Assembly: GCA_025362765.1 (NCBI GenBank)
Contig: JANYFI010000392.1
Span: forward strand, 1-9,118
DNA from: Ferruginibacter sp.
GTDB taxonomy: Bacteria > Bacteroidota > Bacteroidia > Chitinophagales > Chitinophagaceae
Direction: 5' to 3'
DNA length: 9,118 nucleotides
Shown: positions 6,898 through 9,118 of the stretch, piece after piece
Numbering within the stretch: the first letter of the stretch is position 1
Layout of the letters: the number at the start of each line of letters is the position of its first letter
The notes under the pieces: generated by a model
Database searches by the model: none
Told to the model about the DNA's origin: nothing
What the model saw: the letters and a program-made list of their open reading frames with translations, nothing else
Position numbers and translations under genes: made by a program

Positions 6898-7524
6898 ATG
6901 AAAAAATTTTTAATTGTAGACGACCACGATGTCGTACGCTCTGGTATAAAGGGTCTGTTGCTTGAGTTGTTTAAACCCTCCGAAATAGATGAAGCAAGCG
7001 ATGGCGAAACGGCAGTGGAGACATTAAAGCGTAATCAGTACGACCTTATTATGATGGACATCCAGATGCCTAAAACAGATACGCTTGGGTTGATGGAATA
7101 CATTCATATTAAATACCCGAATGCTAAAGTGCTTGTATTTTCAATGAGTGCTGAAGGTATATATGCCAAAAGATTTTTAAAGGCAGGCGCTAAGGGTTTT
7201 TTATCTAAAGACGCTCCGCTGGAGGAAATTAAAAAGGCTATTAACCTGGTATTAAATAACAGGAAGTATATCAGCGACAGCCTTGCAGCAACACTTGCTG
7301 AAGAGTCTATTTCTGATACCCCAAGTAATCCTTTCAACCTCCTTTCGCCAAGGGAATTTGAAATTGTGTCGTTGCTGTTAACCGGCCAAACGATTAGCGA
7401 AATTTCAAAATTACTGAACCTGCAGGTGTCAACCATCGGTACGCATAAAGCCAGGCTGTTTGATAAATTACATGTAACTAATTTGCTTGAGTTAAAAGAA
7501 ATGGCCACCTCTTATAACCTGTAG
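6898..7524 (+). CDS. NarL/LuxR-family two-component response regulator
   Basis: This 208-residue cytoplasmic protein has a receiver domain (about 1-120) and a LuxR-type helix-turn-helix (about 146-205), the normal length for the family. The receiver has the acidic pair Asp8/Asp9, phospho-acceptor Asp54 in MMDIQMP, the switch Ser82 in LVFSMS, and Lys104 in FLSKDA. The C-terminal domain begins LSPREFEIVSLLLTG and contains the recognition-helix region VSTIGTHKARLFDKL. It should bind DNA as a dimer when phosphorylated by a histidine kinase. The ATG at 6898 places the acidic pair at the expected position and has no Shine-Dalgarno, as is usual in Bacteroidota. The only sensor nearby is the divergent multi-PAS gene, which lacks its kinase domain in this window, so the partner is unknown. 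It converges on guaD with 42 nt between the stops. Confidence 0.93.
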   Translation: MKKFLIVDDHDVVRSGIKGLLLELFKPSEIDEASDGETAVETLKRNQYDLIMMDIQMPKTDTLGLMEYIHIKYPNAKVLVFSMSAEGIYAKRFLKAGAKGFLSKDAPLEEIKKAINLVLNNRKYISDSLAATLAEESISDTPSNPFNLLSPREFEIVSLLLTGQTISEISKLLNLQVSTIGTHKARLFDKLHVTNLLELKEMATSYNL

Positions 7525-7566
7525 CGCAGTTTTTGTATGTAATGGCGCTTTATTAAGCAACGTTGT

Positions 7567-8040
7567 TCAATACACGTTTTTGTTTTCTTTGGTTGCCCAT
7601 TGCTGAAATACTTTTAATGCTTCCCGGTTGCTTAAAGCGATAACAGGTATTTTTCTATCGGCTATGTCAACCTTCATTTCTTCGTATATCATTGAGTCAT
7701 CAAAGCCAATGCCAGCGGCATCTTTCCTGCTATTGGCGTAATAGACCACTTTTGGCCTCGCCCAATAAATAGCACCCAGACACATGGGACAGGGTTCGCA
7801 ACTGGTATAGATTTCACACCCCTCCAACTGGTAGGTACCCAGAGTGTTACAGGCATCTCTGATAGCGGTTATTTCAGCATGCGCCGTGGGATCCTGGTTG
7901 CAAATGACTTTGTTATTTCCACGACCGATGATGGTATCATCTTTTACAATGATACAACCGAACGGGCCGCCTTCATCCTTCATCATGCCCTGCAACGATA
8001 AGGCAACAGCCTCCTGCATAAATTTTTCTTCTCTGGTCAT
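7567..8040 (-). CDS. guaD: Guanine deaminase
   Basis: This 157-residue enzyme of the cytidine-deaminase fold converts guanine to xanthine and ammonia in purine salvage or breakdown. It closely resembles the B. subtilis GuaD type (about 156 aa) along its whole length. His54 and Glu56 lie in TAHAEITAIR, and Cys84 and Cys87 in CEPCPMCLGAIYWARP. These are the zinc ligands and the proton-shuttling glutamate. The GFDDS segment with Asp114 and the C-terminal tyrosine, both features of guanine-specific members, are present. The ATG at 8040 is chosen because it gives the family length and follows GAAAAAAGT. An upstream in-frame TTG (8056-8058) would add six residues and is less likely. A tRNA adenosine deaminase (TadA) is the main alternative, but the ARPK and GFDD regions fit GuaD better. 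Confidence 0.92.
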   Translation of the reverse strand: MTREEKFMQEAVALSLQGMMKDEGGPFGCIIVKDDTIIGRGNNKVICNQDPTAHAEITAIRDACNTLGTYQLEGCEIYTSCEPCPMCLGAIYWARPKVVYYANSRKDAAGIGFDDSMIYEEMKVDIADRKIPVIALSNREALKVFQQWATKENKNVY

Positions 8041-8148
8041 ACTTTTTTCAAGTGGCAAATACCGTACAAGAGTAATACAATATTTTTATTAAAACGGTTT
8101 AAAGAAAATTCCGAGGTGGAATAAATAAGGTAAAAATAAATTTGAAAT

Positions 8149-8649
8149 TTACCTGCACAATTCATTGATGAGATTTTTATGGGCAGGATGGTGCGCTATT
8201 AGCACTGCCTTATCGGCCATATCAAAATCGTCAAAATCAAAGCCGGGAGCAACAGTACAACCAACAAAACTGTAACTGCTGCCTGCTGCCGGCCGACTGG
8301 CAAACCAGCAATTGGCAGGTACGGTATATTGAAAAAGCTGCCCGTTTAAAATATCATTGCCTAGTGTAATTATTTCCATATCGCCATCCGGTGTAAGTAT
8401 ATAAATCTGTAAAGGATCGCCACAATAAAAATGCCAGCACTCATCACTTTTTATGCGGTGAAAGGCAGAGAAATTATTTTGCTCCAATAAAAAATAAATG
8501 GCCGTGGAAAATACCCTGCTGCCGGCAAATCTTTCCGGTAATGCATTGGCTGAAATGGATTCATTGCTTTTATAGGTTTCCTTGTACCAGCCACCTTCAG
8601 GATGTGGCTGCAGATCAAATTGCAGTATCAGGTATTCGGCATTCAACAT
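8149..8649 (-). CDS. Cupin_5 / DUF985 family protein
   Basis: This 166-residue single-domain cupin has the usual length for the family. Signature segments are HPEGGWYKETY (residues 16-26), STAIYFLL (48-55), FHRIKSDECWHFYCGDPL (63-80), an ILTPDG turn (84-89), VPANCWFASRP (110-120) and SFVGCTVAPGFDFDDF (127-142), all in the family order. The protein should form a beta-barrel, probably cytoplasmic because no signal peptide is seen. Its catalytic or binding role is not established for the family; a sugar or small-molecule ligand is often proposed. The ATG at 8649 lies two codons before the usual N-terminal helix and fits the family start. It follows hemL after 66 nt and precedes guaD by 108 nt, all on the same strand. 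No clear promoter was found in front of it. Confidence 0.9.
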   Translation of the reverse strand: MLNAEYLILQFDLQPHPEGGWYKETYKSNESISANALPERFAGSRVFSTAIYFLLEQNNFSAFHRIKSDECWHFYCGDPLQIYILTPDGDMEIITLGNDILNGQLFQYTVPANCWFASRPAAGSSYSFVGCTVAPGFDFDDFDMADKAVLIAHHPAHKNLINELCR

Positions 8650-8715
8650 ATAATTATAAGCAAGGATGCTATTCTATTTATTTCAATAGACAATGAATCT
8701 GTTAAGTGCATTTGA

Positions 8716-9118
8716 CTATTGCGATAAAAACTGGTGCAATATATTGATGGTTTTATCAAGATCTGCGTAAGATAAGGCATTATTTAAAAACCAACTTTCA
8801 TAGGCAGATGGCGGTAAATACACCCCTTTGTTTAGCATAAAATGAAATAATTGGTTAAACCTGGCAATGTCTGCTGTAGAGGCCGTATCAAAATCTGTTA
8901 TGTCATGATCGCTGAAATGAATACTGATCATGCTCCCGAAACGATTGATGCGGAAGGCTGTTTTGTGTTGTGTAAAAACTTTTTGCATTCCATCAGCCAG
9001 GTATTTTGTCTTTACTTCCAGTTCGTCATAAATAGCCGGATTTGATTTTAATTCATTTAACAAGGTATAGCCCGCAATCATCGCAATGGGATTGCCTCTT
9101 AAAGTGCCTGCCTGGTAA
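8716..9118 (-). CDS. hemL: Glutamate-1-semialdehyde 2,1-aminomutase, C-terminal part
   Basis: This is the C-terminal 133 residues of a PLP enzyme of about 430. It converts glutamate-1-semialdehyde to 5-aminolevulinate in C5-pathway tetrapyrrole synthesis. The reading frame enters from the right window edge, so the start and the catalytic lysine lie outside. Visible family features are YQAGTLRGNPIAM at the edge (compare GTLSGNPIAM in E. coli HemL), FGSMISIHF, a DIARFNQLFHFMLNKGVYLPPSAYE segment read with an interruption-free frame, and a NALSYADLDKTI tail with a normal C-terminus. The ATG at 9081 is the internal Met of GNPIAM and is not the start. The gene may head a - strand run with the cupin and guaD. 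Confidence 0.93.
   Translation of the reverse strand, partial: YQAGTLRGNPIAMIAGYTLLNELKSNPAIYDELEVKTKYLADGMQKVFTQHKTAFRINRFGSMISIHFSDHDITDFDTASTADIARFNQLFHFMLNKGVYLPPSAYESWFLNNALSYADLDKTINILHQFLSQ

Noticed and set aside
7104..7508. A 134-residue - strand open frame
   Set aside because: It lies fully antisense within the response-regulator gene and has no recognisable domain.
7547..7558. GCTT-TATT-AAGC hairpin between the convergent regulator and guaD genes as terminator
   Set aside because: A 4-bp stem without a T tract is too weak. No convincing terminator was found in this 42-nt gap.
8041..8058. Longer guaD start at an in-frame TTG
   Set aside because: The ATG at 8040 gives the known family length and has the better leader.
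8067..8097. - strand promoter for guaD with -7 TACTCTTG
   Set aside because: The -7 has one mismatch, but 19 nt upstream lies CCGT instead of TTTG.
8674..8691. CTATT...AATAG stem between hemL and the cupin gene
   Set aside because: A 5-bp AT-rich stem without a T tract is expected by chance.

Overview
The window looks like a chromosomal stretch from a Bacteroidota bacterium, probably Chitinophagaceae-like. The evidence is low-to-moderate GC, A-rich leaders without clear Shine-Dalgarno sites (for example AACAAATATG and GAAAAAAGTATG), one promoter candidate of the Bacteroidota type (-33 TTTG-like, 19 nt, -7 TAnnTTTG-like), and a multi-PAS sensor of the class whose coiled coil normally leads into a HisKA domain. 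The genus assignment is an inference.

Positions 1-325 hold the left end and a joint between two unrelated pieces. On the + strand a typical gene start (ATG at 263, signal-peptide-like MKKSILIAAFVSAFLG) begins but is lost after about 16 codons. On the - strand a giant sensor gene runs from 6186 leftwards, and its recognisable sequence stops at about 325, exactly where the histidine-kinase catalytic region should begin. Both genes are cut at the same place, so a rearrangement or an assembly chimera is likely.

Positions 325-6186 (- strand) encode about 1,954 authentic residues with some fifteen consecutive PAS domains, no membrane segment and a terminal coiled coil. No HisKA or HATPase_c domain is present in the window. 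Two pairs of its PAS domains look like duplications, and one PAS resembles the FixL haem-binding type.

Positions 6187-6897 form a 711-nt divergent intergenic region. It holds a promoter candidate for the sensor gene, two adjacent perfect hairpins, short protein-like remnants that do not form an intact gene, and two small palindromes ahead of the next gene.

Positions 6898-7524 (+) encode a NarL/LuxR-family response regulator with all the usual phosphorylation residues. It is divergent from the sensor and may or may not be its partner. It converges with a - strand run of three metabolic genes that reads from the right edge: the C-terminal third of hemL (glutamate-1-semialdehyde aminotransferase, tetrapyrrole synthesis), a Cupin_5/DUF985 protein, and guaD (guanine deaminase, purine salvage). 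The spacing of 66 and 108 nt allows either co-transcription or separate promoters. No tRNA, rRNA, CRISPR array, transposase or integrase was seen.
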